Positions 43,566-52,437 of a stretch of DNA of 64,000 bases are shown here, in pieces. The number at the start of each line of letters is the position of its first letter. Position 1 is the stretch's first letter. The stretch is from Paraburkholderia flagellata (lineage in GTDB: Bacteria > Pseudomonadota > Gammaproteobacteria > Burkholderiales > Burkholderiaceae), in NCBI RefSeq assembly GCF_021390645.1, contig NZ_JAJEJT010000002.1, positions 248,001-312,000 of the forward strand, in the 5' to 3' direction. Both the position numbers and the translations under genes were made by a program. The notes under the pieces were generated by a model. That model was given only the letters and a program-made list of their open reading frames with translations. It was not told where the DNA came from and did no database searches.

Positions 43566-44516
43566 ATGAATGAATTCGACCGCACGATGGACGCTGAACA
43601 AGCGGATGCGGAACAGCAGGAAGCCGAACGGCATCGCCGCCGGCGTCTGGATGAAGAGCTCATCGACGCTTACGACGAAGAGCTCGAAATGGAGGTCGAC
43701 GACCGGTTGCAGGAGAGCGGCCTGCAGATCAGCGACGAGGCGCGCGCGCTGCGCCGCGTCTATTTCCGCGAGCTGATCCGCCTGCAGGGCGAACTCGTCA
43801 AACTGCAGGACTGGATCGTGAGCACGGGGCACCGGCTCGTCGTGATCTTCGAGGGGCGTGACGCGGCGGGCAAGGGTGGCGTCATCAAGCGCATCACGCA
43901 GCGCCTGAACCCGCGCATGTGCCGTGTGGCCGCGCTGCCCGCGCCGAACAACCGCGAGCGCACGCAATGGTATTTCCAGCGCTACGTCCAGCATTTGCCG
44001 GCGGGCGGCGAAATGGTGCTGTTCGACCGCAGCTGGTACAACCGCGCGGGCGTGGAGCGCGTGATGAACTTCTGCACCGACGACGAATACGAAGAATTCT
44101 TCCGCTCGGTGCCGGAGTTCGAAAAGATGCTCGTGAGGAGCGGCATCCAGATCGTCAAGTACTGGTTCTCGATCACCGACGACGAGCAGGAAGTGCGCTT
44201 CCAGAGCCGTATCGAAGATCCGCTCAAGCAGTGGAAGCTCTCGCCGATGGACCTCGAGAGCCGTCGCCGCTGGGAGGCCTACACGCACGCGAAAGAAATG
44301 ATGCTGCAGCGCTCGCACATCCCCGAGGCGCCGTGGTGGGTGGTGCAGGGCGTGGACAAAAAGCGCGCGCGCCTGAACTGCATCCACCATTTGCTGAGCC
44401 AGGTGCCGTATCACGAGATCGAGCATCCGCACGTCACGCTGCCTGCGCGCGTGCATCATCCGGATTACATTCGCCAGCCGGTGCCGCAGGACATCATCAT
44501 TCCGGAGATTTATTGA
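43566..44516 (+). CDS. ppk2: Polyphosphate kinase 2
   Basis: A 316-residue PPK2 family enzyme. It has Walker A GRDAAGKGG, the lid motif RTQWYFQRYVQHLP, and Walker B-like FDRSWYNRAGVERVM. The N-terminal ~50 residues are charged and helical. It transfers phosphate between polyphosphate and nucleoside di- or monophosphates; the single-domain class I form usually makes ATP or GTP from polyP. AAGGAGAG precedes the ATG. It converges on a Pit phosphate transporter gene across a shared terminator. Confidence 0.93.
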   Translation: MNEFDRTMDAEQADAEQQEAERHRRRRLDEELIDAYDEELEMEVDDRLQESGLQISDEARALRRVYFRELIRLQGELVKLQDWIVSTGHRLVVIFEGRDAAGKGGVIKRITQRLNPRMCRVAALPAPNNRERTQWYFQRYVQHLPAGGEMVLFDRSWYNRAGVERVMNFCTDDEYEEFFRSVPEFEKMLVRSGIQIVKYWFSITDDEQEVRFQSRIEDPLKQWKLSPMDLESRRRWEAYTHAKEMMLQRSHIPEAPWWVVQGVDKKRARLNCIHHLLSQVPYHEIEHPHVTLPARVHHPDYIRQPVPQDIIIPEIY

Positions 44517-44543
44517 GGGGTTGGCTTTACGGCAGTACCCAGC

Positions 44544-44583
44544 AAAAAAGCCGCGCTCCCCTTGCGGGGAAGCGCGGCTTTTT
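44544..44583. terminator. Bidirectional terminator between ppk2 and pit
   Basis: An 11-bp outer stem (AAAGCCGCGCT / AGCGCGGCTTT) plus an inner CCCC/GGGG stem, with A6 on the left and T5 on the right, so it can stop both convergent transcripts. Confidence 0.9.
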
Positions 44584-44598
44584 CTTGTCCATTCGTGC

Positions 44599-46188
44599 TC
44601 AGAACACGTGTCTGAACACCCAATAAAGCGCTCCCGCCAGCACGATCGAAACGGGTAGCGTGAGCACCCACGCCATCACGAGGCTGCGCACCGTGTTCCA
44701 TTGCAGGCCCGAGCCGTTCGCGGCCATCGTGCCCGCCACGCCCGAGGAGAGTACGTGCGTGGTCGAGACCGGCAGCCCATACACGTCCGCCGCGCCGATC
44801 GTCACCATTGCCACGACTTCCGCGCAGCCGCCCTGGCCGTAGGTCAGGTGCTGCTTGCCGATGCGCTCGCCCACCGTTACCACGATGCGCTTCCAGCCCA
44901 CCATCGTGCCGAGACCCAGTGCGATCGCCACGGCCACCTTCACCCACGTCGGGATGAATTTCGTGGCGTGGTCGATCTGGCTGCGGAAATTGTTGATGGA
45001 CTTCAGGTCATCGGTTGAGAACGCCACGGCCTTCTGCTTGTCGAGCAGGCGGATCGCTTCGGAAATCACGTACATGTTGTTGCGCACGTTATCGACGACC
45101 GATTGCGGCACCGCCGCGAGCGAGCCGTAGCCGTGCACCTGGTCAGCCACCTGGTTCGACAGCGCGGCGAGCGCGGGCACCGTCGTGTTCGATATCGTGC
45201 GGCTGCCGATGAAGCGCTCCACTTCGGCGCGCGGCTCGGCGGGCGCGGCCACGCCGTTCGTGTAGCGCTGCAGCGCGCGCGTGGCGTCGTGCGCGACGGC
45301 GACGAAGGTCTGCGTTTGCTCGGCCGTCACGGCACGGTTCAGCGCATAGGCGGTGGGCACCGTGCCGATCAGGATCAGCATGATGAGGCCCATGCCCTTC
45401 TGGCCGTCGTTGGAGCCGTGCGCGAACGACACGCCGGTGCAGGTGAGAATGAGCAGCGAGCGGATCCAGAACGGCGGCGGCTCCTTGCCCTTCGGCTCCG
45501 CGTAGAGCGCGGGAACGCGCACGACGGCCTTGAGGATGAGCAGCAAGAGCCCTGCCAGCAAAAAGCCGATGATCGGCGAAAAGAGCAGCGACTTGCCCAC
45601 GCCGAGCGCCTGGCTCCAGTCCACGCCGCTCGTGCCGTTGGCGCCGTGCATGAGCTGGTTCATGAGACCCACGCCGATGATCGAGCCGATCAGCGTATGC
45701 GAGCTAGACGAAGGCAGGCCGAAGTACCACGTGCCCAGGTTCCAGATGATTGCGGCGATGAGCAGCGCGAACACCATGGCGAAGCCCGCGCTGCTGCCCA
45801 CCTGCAGGATCAGTTCGACAGGCAGCAGTTGCAGGATGCCGAAGGCGACCGCGCCGGTGGAGGTGAGTACGCCGAGAAAATTCCAGGCGCCCGACCACAT
45901 CACGGCGATATTGGGCGAAAGCGAATGCGTATAGATGACGGTCGCGACCGCATTCGCGGTATCGTGGAAGCCGTTCACGAACTCGAAACCGAGCGCGATG
46001 ATGAGCGCGATGCCAAGCAGGATCCAGGGCATCGCCGAGCTTTCGCGCACCGACGAGAGGTCGTCGGCAAGATGCATCCCCACGTACACGGCGCCTATGG
46101 CGATGACAATGAGGAAGGCGAGCAGGCTGACATTGCGCCCGCGCGCGGGGGCAGCGCCCGGTTGCGGTGACAGGGAAAATTCTGGCAT
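44599..46188 (-). CDS. pit: Inorganic phosphate transporter, Pit family
   Basis: A 529-residue Pit/PNP family transporter. Both copies of the duplicated signature are visible: GFEFVNGFHDTANAVATVIYT and, in the second half, AADVYGLPVSTTHVLSSGVAG, plus LPSSSSHTLIGSIIGVG. About ten membrane helices with a ~120-residue cytosolic loop in the middle (residues ~290-410). It takes up metal-phosphate with protons, low affinity. I chose the ATG at 46188, with GGAG upstream. The neighbouring ppk2 suggests a shared phosphate/polyphosphate theme. Confidence 0.92.
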   Translation of the reverse strand: MPEFSLSPQPGAAPARGRNVSLLAFLIVIAIGAVYVGMHLADDLSSVRESSAMPWILLGIALIIALGFEFVNGFHDTANAVATVIYTHSLSPNIAVMWSGAWNFLGVLTSTGAVAFGILQLLPVELILQVGSSAGFAMVFALLIAAIIWNLGTWYFGLPSSSSHTLIGSIIGVGLMNQLMHGANGTSGVDWSQALGVGKSLLFSPIIGFLLAGLLLLILKAVVRVPALYAEPKGKEPPPFWIRSLLILTCTGVSFAHGSNDGQKGMGLIMLILIGTVPTAYALNRAVTAEQTQTFVAVAHDATRALQRYTNGVAAPAEPRAEVERFIGSRTISNTTVPALAALSNQVADQVHGYGSLAAVPQSVVDNVRNNMYVISEAIRLLDKQKAVAFSTDDLKSINNFRSQIDHATKFIPTWVKVAVAIALGLGTMVGWKRIVVTVGERIGKQHLTYGQGGCAEVVAMVTIGAADVYGLPVSTTHVLSSGVAGTMAANGSGLQWNTVRSLVMAWVLTLPVSIVLAGALYWVFRHVF

Positions 46189-46349
46189 GGCAGGCGGGCT
46201 CCAGGGGGAGGGAGTGGGCAAAGGTTTCGCCTCCGATCCTGAACCGCGCGGGTGTCCGTTTGATGACGGTTTTGTGCCAGCCATGCCCGTTGCATGCCCA
46301 AGAGGACGGCGCCCCATCGACGCACGCCATCAGTAAGAGGATTGCGCAG

Positions 46350-47969
46350 ATGCCAAAACGGGTTCTTTCGCTGCGTCTCCTGGTGCGCCTGTGGGCCGTC
46401 GCACGGGCGCAAGCGGCGACGCGCCTGATCGGCAACTATCCCCTTTTCGCGGGGCTCTCCGGCACGCTAATCGCTACGGTGATGGCGATCTTGACCTACG
46501 CGGCGCTCTACGAGGGCCGCGCTGAAGAGTTGCGCCACGCCCAGGAGAACTCGCGCAACCTCGTGCAACTCATCAGCAACGACATCGCCCGCAACGTCGA
46601 GATTTACGACCTGTCGCTGCAGGCCGTGGTCATGGCCGCGCAGCAGCCGCAGACCTGGAGCATGCCCGAGGCGCTTCGCCAGCGCGTGCTGTTCGACCGG
46701 GCGACGACGGCGTCGAGGCTCGGCGGCGCTTATGTGATCGACGCCACGGGCCATGTGAAAGCCGCGCACAGCGATGCCTTCGACGCTTCGGAAGCCAGCA
46801 TTTCGGTCGCCGACCGCGACTACTTCATCGCGCAGCAGCGCGACCCACAAGCGGGCCTTTTCTTTTCGAAGCCGTTCCGTTCGCGCCTGCGCGGCGGCAT
46901 GCTCACCATCGGCCTCACGCGGCGCATCAATGCGCCCGACGGCACGTTCGCGGGCGTCGCGCTGCTCGGCGTGCGTCTCGATTACTTTCAGCATCTTTTG
47001 GAGCAGATCAATGTGGGGCAGGGCAGCCGCCTCTTCATCGTGATGCGCGACGGCACGCTGCTCGCGAGCCAGCCGCCGTCGCCGCGCGGCGACGTGGCGA
47101 ACTATTCGGACCTGCCGAATTTCGCGGTCTTTTCCCGCCGCGCAGCGGGCAGCTTTACGCTGCACTCGCCGCTCGACGGCGTGGAGCGCATCTACACGTT
47201 TGCGCACGTGGGTAACTCGCCGTTCATCGTCGTCGTGGCGCCCGCCGTGGAGGCCGTGCTCGCTGGGTGGCGGCGGCGCAGCTACATTGCGCTGGTGGTC
47301 ACCACGGTGTTCGGCGGGGCGTGGGTCCTGGTGTCATGGGTGCTCGCGTTTGCGCTGCGCGACAAGGTGGTGGCCGAGGCCGAGCTCATGCGCCTGGCGG
47401 TTACCGACCCGCTCACGGGTCTGGCGAATCGCCGCGCGCTCGACAGCCGTCTTGCGGCGGAATGGCATCACGCAGTGCGCGAGCGCACGCCGCTTTCCGT
47501 GCTGTTTTTCGATATCGACCACTTCAAGCTCTTCAACGACACCTACGGGCATGCCGCCGGCGACGAGGTTCTGGCCTTCGTGGCCGGGCGCATCGCTTCG
47601 GGATCGCGGCGCGCAACCGACCTCGCCGCGCGCTTTGGCGGCGAAGAGTTCGCGGTAGTGCTGCCAGACACGGCGCTCGACGCCGCAACGCGCGTTGCGG
47701 AGAAGATCCGCAAACGCGTCGAGTCGGCCAATCTCACGCTAAGTGGTACGCACCATGGGTGCGTGACGGTGAGCGCGGGGTGTGCAAGTTGCTATCCGCC
47801 GGTGGGCGGCAGCGCCGCGAAGCTGCTGGCTGCCGCCGACCGCCTGTTGTACGAGGCCAAGGATGCTGGCCGCAATCAGGTCCGGTCGCAGCAATGGACG
47901 GGAGAGGAGGCACAGCCGCTGGTGGATTCCGAGGCCGGAACCCGAGGCCGCGATGCGCCCGCAACCTGA
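46350..47969 (+). CDS. Membrane diguanylate cyclase with periplasmic Cache sensor
   Basis: A 539-residue protein: helix near residues 35-58, a periplasmic dCache-type sensor (~60-305, with VADRDYFIAQQRDPQAGLFF), a second helix (~310-335), then a GGDEF domain starting TDPLTGLANRRALD. The active site is intact as GGEEF and the inhibitory I-site RATD lies five residues before it, so it should make c-di-GMP with product feedback. Start at the ATG at 46350, AGAGGA upstream. Confidence 0.92.
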   Translation: MPKRVLSLRLLVRLWAVARAQAATRLIGNYPLFAGLSGTLIATVMAILTYAALYEGRAEELRHAQENSRNLVQLISNDIARNVEIYDLSLQAVVMAAQQPQTWSMPEALRQRVLFDRATTASRLGGAYVIDATGHVKAAHSDAFDASEASISVADRDYFIAQQRDPQAGLFFSKPFRSRLRGGMLTIGLTRRINAPDGTFAGVALLGVRLDYFQHLLEQINVGQGSRLFIVMRDGTLLASQPPSPRGDVANYSDLPNFAVFSRRAAGSFTLHSPLDGVERIYTFAHVGNSPFIVVVAPAVEAVLAGWRRRSYIALVVTTVFGGAWVLVSWVLAFALRDKVVAEAELMRLAVTDPLTGLANRRALDSRLAAEWHHAVRERTPLSVLFFDIDHFKLFNDTYGHAAGDEVLAFVAGRIASGSRRATDLAARFGGEEFAVVLPDTALDAATRVAEKIRKRVESANLTLSGTHHGCVTVSAGCASCYPPVGGSAAKLLAAADRLLYEAKDAGRNQVRSQQWTGEEAQPLVDSEAGTRGRDAPAT

Positions 47970-48019
47970 GGCTGAGGCGCGCCCGCTTCTCGCGCGGCGC
48001 GCGACGCCCTCCATGCCGG

Positions 48020-48424
48020 TCAGCGCGCGGATTTCGACAGCCGGTGGCCGAGGCCCAGGTTTGAGACGATCTGCCAGGTGTAGACGCGCGAATAGTGCAC
48101 GCCGAACTGCCGGCCGATCAACTCGCGCACGCGGCTGTTGGTCCACGCATCGCTTGGAAAGCCGTGGTCGCGTGCGGAGCCGTGCAGGGCGCTCGCGATC
48201 CAGCCTAGCGCGGCCTGATCGAGCACCGAAGGCCGGCCGCCCACGCTCATCTGCTGGAGCGCGGCGAGCCCGCCGTCCTCGACGATGGACTTGTAGCGCC
48301 TCACCGTCTGGGCGGAAAGGTGGAGTGAGTCGGCGACGCTATTCACGGTCGCGCCTTCCATCAACATCTGGCCGGCGGCCATTCTTCTCGCGACGCTCGG
48401 CAGGTTCTCGGTTCGGGTAAGCAT
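48020..48424 (-). CDS. Free-standing IS630-type helix-turn-helix protein
   Basis: A 134-residue protein made only of the DNA-binding part of IS630/winged-helix transposases: a first HTH (MEGATVNSVADSLHLSAQT), the linker DGGLAALQQMSVGGRPSVLD, and a second winged helix (SRVRELIGRQFGVHYSRVYTW). The DDE catalytic domain is absent, and no remnant follows. It may be a domesticated transcription factor or the relic of an insertion element. The next 750 bp upstream are AT-rich and gene-free. I chose the ATG at 48424; the frame opens at 48463. Confidence 0.75.
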   Translation of the reverse strand: MLTRTENLPSVARRMAAGQMLMEGATVNSVADSLHLSAQTVRRYKSIVEDGGLAALQQMSVGGRPSVLDQAALGWIASALHGSARDHGFPSDAWTNSRVRELIGRQFGVHYSRVYTWQIVSNLGLGHRLSKSAR

Positions 48425-49169
48425 GTGTTCACTCGTCGACGAAAGATTCCGGACACGCGGCATTGCGGATGTGCCGCTCCTGTAACCCTTCCTGCAAGCG
48501 GGTCTTGTCGCTTGCCATGGATCCGGCGCCGGTGCGGTGACGCGAGAACCATGACGGACGGCGAAATCGACGCCCGGTGAAGGGCGCTTGTTGCGAAACG
48601 CCTCGGTGTTCCGCAGCGGATATTAATAATTGTTTTTGTAGGGAATGTGTATAGCTAGCGGAAAAATAGTCTGCTTGACTTGTGGATATTCCTGAACTAA
48701 TGGGAAAAAACAACCGGTTCGCGTTGGTCAACAATAGGTGCTGCCATTTCGCATTGATCCCGCATTGCGAAGTTTGCTCCCATTGCAGCCCGATAACCTG
48801 ACTTATTTGCGCAATCATCGGAAAACAACGCTATGCGTTGTTTTGTATGAATAATTAACCGTTCAGCAGAGATTGCGCCGGATCGGCCCTATTCAATATG
48901 GATTAAATCACCGTGGTTGCATCTTTAGATGTTTGTTATCGTTTTTGGCCGCTATCGTGTAAAAATCGCCGCCGCTCAGCCTGGGTGACGATGGCGATGG
49001 AGCAATTTCGGGGAGTGATTTGATTTTTTTGTGCAGAATGTTTTTCGCAAACATTTCGAATCGATTCGAATGCGGATTGGATTCGAATGAACGAATGCAG
49101 AATGCCGGATTTGCCGCGACATGTGTCGCGTGGCGAAACGGGTCCCTGAATCTTGTTGGGCCGCTGCGG
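48425..49169. other. AT-richer gene-free stretch with palindromes
   Basis: No supported gene in ~745 bp that is clearly richer in A and T than its surroundings. Notable sequences: a perfect 10-bp inverted repeat AAAACAACGC-TAT-GCGTTGTTTT at 48822-48844, and three TTCGAA sites at 49055, 49065 and 49082, the first two forming the 16-bp palindrome TTCGAATCGATTCGAA. A 129-codon frame on the minus strand (48429-48818) has no family features and I do not call it. Confidence 0.6.
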
Positions 49170-49568
49170 ATGAATAAAGAACTCGATGAAAAGGTAGGTC
49201 GTTTGTTGCGGCGCGCCGCGAGCCGCCGCTCGCTCGTGCCGTATGGCGCGTTTCACGCCCTGTTCGCGGGCGACGTGCCGCTGCGCGAGCGTTACGAAAA
49301 GCTCGAGGCGGCCGCGGCTGCGTTGTGCGAGCCGTGCGAGGCCGACTATGCGTCGCTGCTCTCGACCGATTCGGGCCTGCCCGGGCCGGACTTTTATACG
49401 CGCTTCAAGCGCCTGCATGCCGAGCGTTACTACGCGACGCTCGGTGCGGACCGGCATCGGATGCTGCGGCTTGCCGAAAAGCGTCAGCTCGCGAGCGAGG
49501 AACGCGAGCGTGTCTATGCCCACTATCTGCGCTGTGCCGCCGAAGAAGCGTGCGTGAACGGCGCGTGA
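49170..49568 (+). CDS. Helical protein of unknown function
   Basis: A 132-residue mostly helical, charged protein with no signal peptide or membrane helix. Segments such as KVGRLLRRAASRRSLVPYGAFHALF and DFYTRFKRLHAERYYATLG are conserved-looking but match no family I know. I chose the ATG at 49170; the frame opens at 49020, but the intervening stretch has AT-rich, non-coding character. It reads out of an AT-rich region with TTCGAA palindromes upstream. Confidence 0.6.
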   Translation: MNKELDEKVGRLLRRAASRRSLVPYGAFHALFAGDVPLRERYEKLEAAAAALCEPCEADYASLLSTDSGLPGPDFYTRFKRLHAERYYATLGADRHRMLRLAEKRQLASEERERVYAHYLRCAAEEACVNGA

Positions 49569-49629
49569 TGCGTGCGTGCAGTGCAATGTCGTTCTCTTGT
49601 CATTGACGATCCACAGAAGGAGTTGCCAC

Positions 49630-50244
49630 ATGTCCACGCGCTATCGTTCTTATGCGCCGCTGCTCGGCGCTGTACTCGTGCTTGCCCTCGGCGTGTCGCC
49701 GCACGTGCCGCTGCGTGCGCAGACGGCGTCCGATGCCGCGCCTGAAAGCGCCCCCAACGCCACGTTGCAGATCGGCGAGGTACAGACTACGGCCACGGTC
49801 GTGAGCATCGACGCGGCGACCAATTCGGTCACGCTGCGCGGCGCGCGGCGCAATCTGGTGACGGTGGCGGTCGATCCCACCATCGGCGACGTGAGCAAGC
49901 TCAAGCCCGGCGATCACGTGAATATCCTCTACAAGGAGGCGTTGCTGCTGCGCGCCGACAAGGTGGCGACGAGGGGCATCCGTTCGCGCGTCGATACGGT
50001 CGCTACCACGCCCGCTTCAGGTGGCGTGGCGGCGACCGCGCATAGCGTTCAGGTGATTGCGACGGTCGAGAAGATCGACCGCAAGAGCCGCAAGGTCGCG
50101 TTGCGCGGACCGAATCGCACGGTCGTGGTCGTCGCGCCGCCGGACGTGCCGCTCGAATCGATCAAGGTGGGCGACAGCATTCGCGCCGACTATGTGGGCG
50201 CGACGGCGGTGCAGGTCACGCGCGCTGGCCAGAGCCTGCAGTGA
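49630..50244 (+). CDS. Exported protein with duplicated DUF5666-like domain
   Basis: A 204-residue exported protein. A signal peptide (residues ~1-31, LRAQ-TAS) is followed by two similar small beta-domains: VQTTATVVSIDAATNSVTLRG ... LKPGDHVNILYKEAL and VQVIATVEKIDRKSRKVALRG ... IKVGDSIRADYV. The repeat pattern (V-x-A-T-V-x-x-I-D, T/V-A-L-R-G, G-D) resembles DUF5666 domains. Periplasmic, function unknown. GAAGGAG lies before the ATG. Confidence 0.75.
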   Translation: MSTRYRSYAPLLGAVLVLALGVSPHVPLRAQTASDAAPESAPNATLQIGEVQTTATVVSIDAATNSVTLRGARRNLVTVAVDPTIGDVSKLKPGDHVNILYKEALLLRADKVATRGIRSRVDTVATTPASGGVAATAHSVQVIATVEKIDRKSRKVALRGPNRTVVVVAPPDVPLESIKVGDSIRADYVGATAVQVTRAGQSLQ

Positions 50245-50274
50245 GGCCATGACCCGTGGGCGGCGTGCGAGCCG

Positions 50275-50520
50275 CTAGTCCACGCGGTTGCGGTCGCGCA
50301 CGAGGATCGAGACGTAGATCGCCGTGCAGACGATGATGATGGCCACGCCGGTAATCACCTTCTGGTGGTCGAAGTTGATGAGTCCGATCACCGCGATGGC
50401 GATGCCGGCGGCAGAGCCGAGTGTGCCCATCGCGGCCACGAAAATACGCACCTTGCTCCAGACGCGATGGCGCCGCTCGGGTCCTGCGCCTTCCATAAAT
50501 CGATGCAGTCGATCAAACAT
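50275..50520 (-). CDS. Small two-helix membrane protein
   Basis: An 81-residue protein with a basic N-terminus and two predicted membrane helices (about residues 25-48 and 55-75). GGAAGAG lies before the ATG at 50520. I recognise no family. It is convergent with the preceding exported-protein gene. Confidence 0.65.
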   Translation of the reverse strand: MFDRLHRFMEGAGPERRHRVWSKVRIFVAAMGTLGSAAGIAIAVIGLINFDHQKVITGVAIIIVCTAIYVSILVRDRNRVD

Positions 50521-50839
50521 GGCGGCTCTTCCGGGTTGGGTAGAAGGCGGTCATGCGGGCGCGATTGAACGAGCGAGCCTGACCAGATCAAGTATAGCCA
50601 GCCCATTATTACGCGTTCTTTCATTCGCCTGCGCGCTATCGCGCCGGAATGCCCGATCGTTTTTTGCGCGCGTTTAAGTTTGTCTTAATTTTGGCTCGCC
50701 ATGATGGAGCGGTCGGGTCGATTTGATAGTTCGATTCGCGGTTGTTCTTCACGTCCCCTGTTGGCCGCCGATTCGTTCGGCGGCCTTTTTTTTGTCCGCA
50801 CTCGACGTTTGCTAGCGTCGAGCCGCGCGCATTCGAGCC
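50521..50839. other. Intergenic region with orphan plus-strand terminator
   Basis: Gene-free. It contains an intrinsic terminator (separate entry) on the plus strand that no plus-strand gene needs, and T/A-rich sequence around 50660-50700. Possible site of a small RNA. A further 7-bp hairpin (CTCGACG / CGTCGAG, 50801-50822) lies just beyond the fliD stop. Confidence 0.45.
50763..50793 (+). terminator. Orphan intrinsic terminator on the plus strand
   Basis: An 8-bp stem (GGCCGCCG / CGGCGGCC) with a 7-nt loop followed directly by eight T residues. The nearest plus-strand gene ends 519 bp upstream, at 50244, and the minus strand lacks a T-run here. Confidence 0.85.
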
Positions 50840-52279
50840 TTATTTGTGATTGGTCGCGAGGGCGCCCGCGCTGTTTGCGCCGCCGAAAAGCTGTGTCAGA
50901 TATTGCTGGTTGTTGTTCATGATCGACATGAGGTTATTGAGCGCGGTGAACTGGCGGTTGAATTTCGCAGTGAGCTGGGTTGCGCGCGCATCGAGCATCG
51001 ACGACTGGTTCTTGATGTCGTCAAGCTCCTTGTTGATGGCAGTGCTGCGCTGCTCGATGATGCCGCTCGATTGCACGTAGGGCGTGATGGCGCTGTTGAG
51101 TTTGGCGGTCATGCCGCCGCTGCCGAACAGCGCGGCAATCGCACGATTGCCCGGTTGCAGCGCTTTCTTGAACGTATCGTCGTCGATCTCCAGTTTCCCG
51201 CTCTTGTCGAGCTTGATGCCGATCTCGCCCAGCGAGTGGGTCACGCCGTCGCTGCCCTTCACGCCCGCCGAAATGACTGCCGGCAAACTCGACGCGAGTG
51301 TGCGCGCGATCGAGTCGCCGAGCAGCGCGCCCGCTTGCGCGCCTGTCGAACCGGTGGCGGCCGTGTAGGAGGTCAGCCCGTTCAGGGCATCCACGTAGCT
51401 GTTGTACGCCTTCACGAAGTCGCGGATGGACGTGCCTGTCGCTTCCGTGTCCGGGGCGATGGTGAGCGTTTGCTTCGTGCCCACCGAGGCGCGTTCGAGC
51501 TTGATCGTGATGTCGCTCACCACGCCCTCGAGCGTGTTGCTCGCGCTCGTGACGCGGGTGCCGTCAATGCGCAGTTCGGCGTCGCCGGCTGCCTCGACTT
51601 CGCGCATCTGCGAGGAGGCGAGGCGCGTATCGACGCCCGGGCCCGCCTGGACGTCGATCGCGTTGGCCGCGCCGGTTTTGTTCGCGCTCAGCACGAGGTG
51701 CTGACCGTCGGCGCCGTTGACGATCGACGCTGTGAAGCCGGGGTTGTCCTTCGCCCGGTTGATCGCTGCGACGACATCGGTGAGTTTGTTGCTGCCCGCG
51801 GCGATCGTCAGATGCATGGACTTGCCGCCCATCGAAATGTCGAGGCTGCCCTCGCCGAGCGTCTCGCCTGTGTCGAAACCGTCCGAGTTGAGCTTGTGCG
51901 CCGTCGCCAGGTGATCGACCTCGACCGTGAAGCTGCTCGCCACCGCGTTCTTGCCGGCTACCGCGCTCAGGCTTTTGTCCTTTTCGCTCGTCGTGACCGT
52001 GAAGCGTTGCAGCGCGGCGCCGTCCTTGAACGGCTCGAGCGCGCTCTGGAGCGAAGCGAGCGCCGACTTCAGCGTGCCGAGCGCGGAGAGCGTCGTGTTA
52101 CTGGCCGTTTGCTTTGCACTGAGGATGGCGCTCGGCCCCGCGATCTTCGCGTTGACGAGCGCTTTGACGAGCTGGTTGACGTCGAGCGTGGAGTTGGTCG
52201 CGCCGCTGATGATCGACTGGGCGGCGTCGCTCAGCGCGCTGTTCGCGCTGGCGGTGGTATTCGTGATCGTGCTTGCCAT
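50840..52279 (-). CDS. fliD: Flagellar filament cap protein FliD
   Basis: A 479-residue flagellar hook-associated protein 2. It begins with the FliD N-terminal coiled-coil region (GATNSTLDVNQLVKALVNAKIAGPS), has ALQRFTVTTSEKDKSLSAVAG, and ends in the C-terminal coiled coil with LDDIKNQSSMLDARATQLTAKFNRQFTALNNLMSIMNNNQQYLTQLF in stretches typical of the family. It caps the growing flagellar filament and helps flagellin fold. A sigma-28 promoter lies upstream. No fliC, fliS or fliT is adjacent. Confidence 0.93.
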   Translation of the reverse strand: MASTITNTTASANSALSDAAQSIISGATNSTLDVNQLVKALVNAKIAGPSAILSAKQTASNTTLSALGTLKSALASLQSALEPFKDGAALQRFTVTTSEKDKSLSAVAGKNAVASSFTVEVDHLATAHKLNSDGFDTGETLGEGSLDISMGGKSMHLTIAAGSNKLTDVVAAINRAKDNPGFTASIVNGADGQHLVLSANKTGAANAIDVQAGPGVDTRLASSQMREVEAAGDAELRIDGTRVTSASNTLEGVVSDITIKLERASVGTKQTLTIAPDTEATGTSIRDFVKAYNSYVDALNGLTSYTAATGSTGAQAGALLGDSIARTLASSLPAVISAGVKGSDGVTHSLGEIGIKLDKSGKLEIDDDTFKKALQPGNRAIAALFGSGGMTAKLNSAITPYVQSSGIIEQRSTAINKELDDIKNQSSMLDARATQLTAKFNRQFTALNNLMSIMNNNQQYLTQLFGGANSAGALATNHK

Positions 52280-52344
52280 GAAAGAAGTCCGTTCGTTCTG
52301 GTGCGTCGAATCGACGGAACGCGCGTATGCGCGGCCATGCTTTC

Positions 52345-52371
52345 ATTACGGCAAGCTTTCATGAAACTTTA
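52345..52371 (-). promoter_or_regulatory. Sigma-28 (FliA) promoter of fliD
   Basis: On the minus strand TAAAGTTT (52364-52371), an 11-nt spacer, then GCCGTAAT (52345-52352). The -35 is an exact match to the flagellar sigma-28 consensus and the -10 differs from GCCGATAA at the last half only. It sits 66 bp upstream of the fliD start. Confidence 0.85.
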
Positions 52372-52437
52372 TGAAAGAATCGAAAAGAATTTGAAAAGTT
52401 TTCGCCTCGTCCTCGCGGCGGCTGCCGGCCGCCCGCT

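Noticed and set aside
48020..48424. Complete IS630 insertion sequence
   Set aside because: No DDE catalytic domain, no terminal inverted repeats or TA duplication found around it.
48429..48818. 129-codon minus-strand frame in the AT-rich stretch
   Set aside because: No recognisable features and no ribosome site; composition unlike the neighbouring genes.
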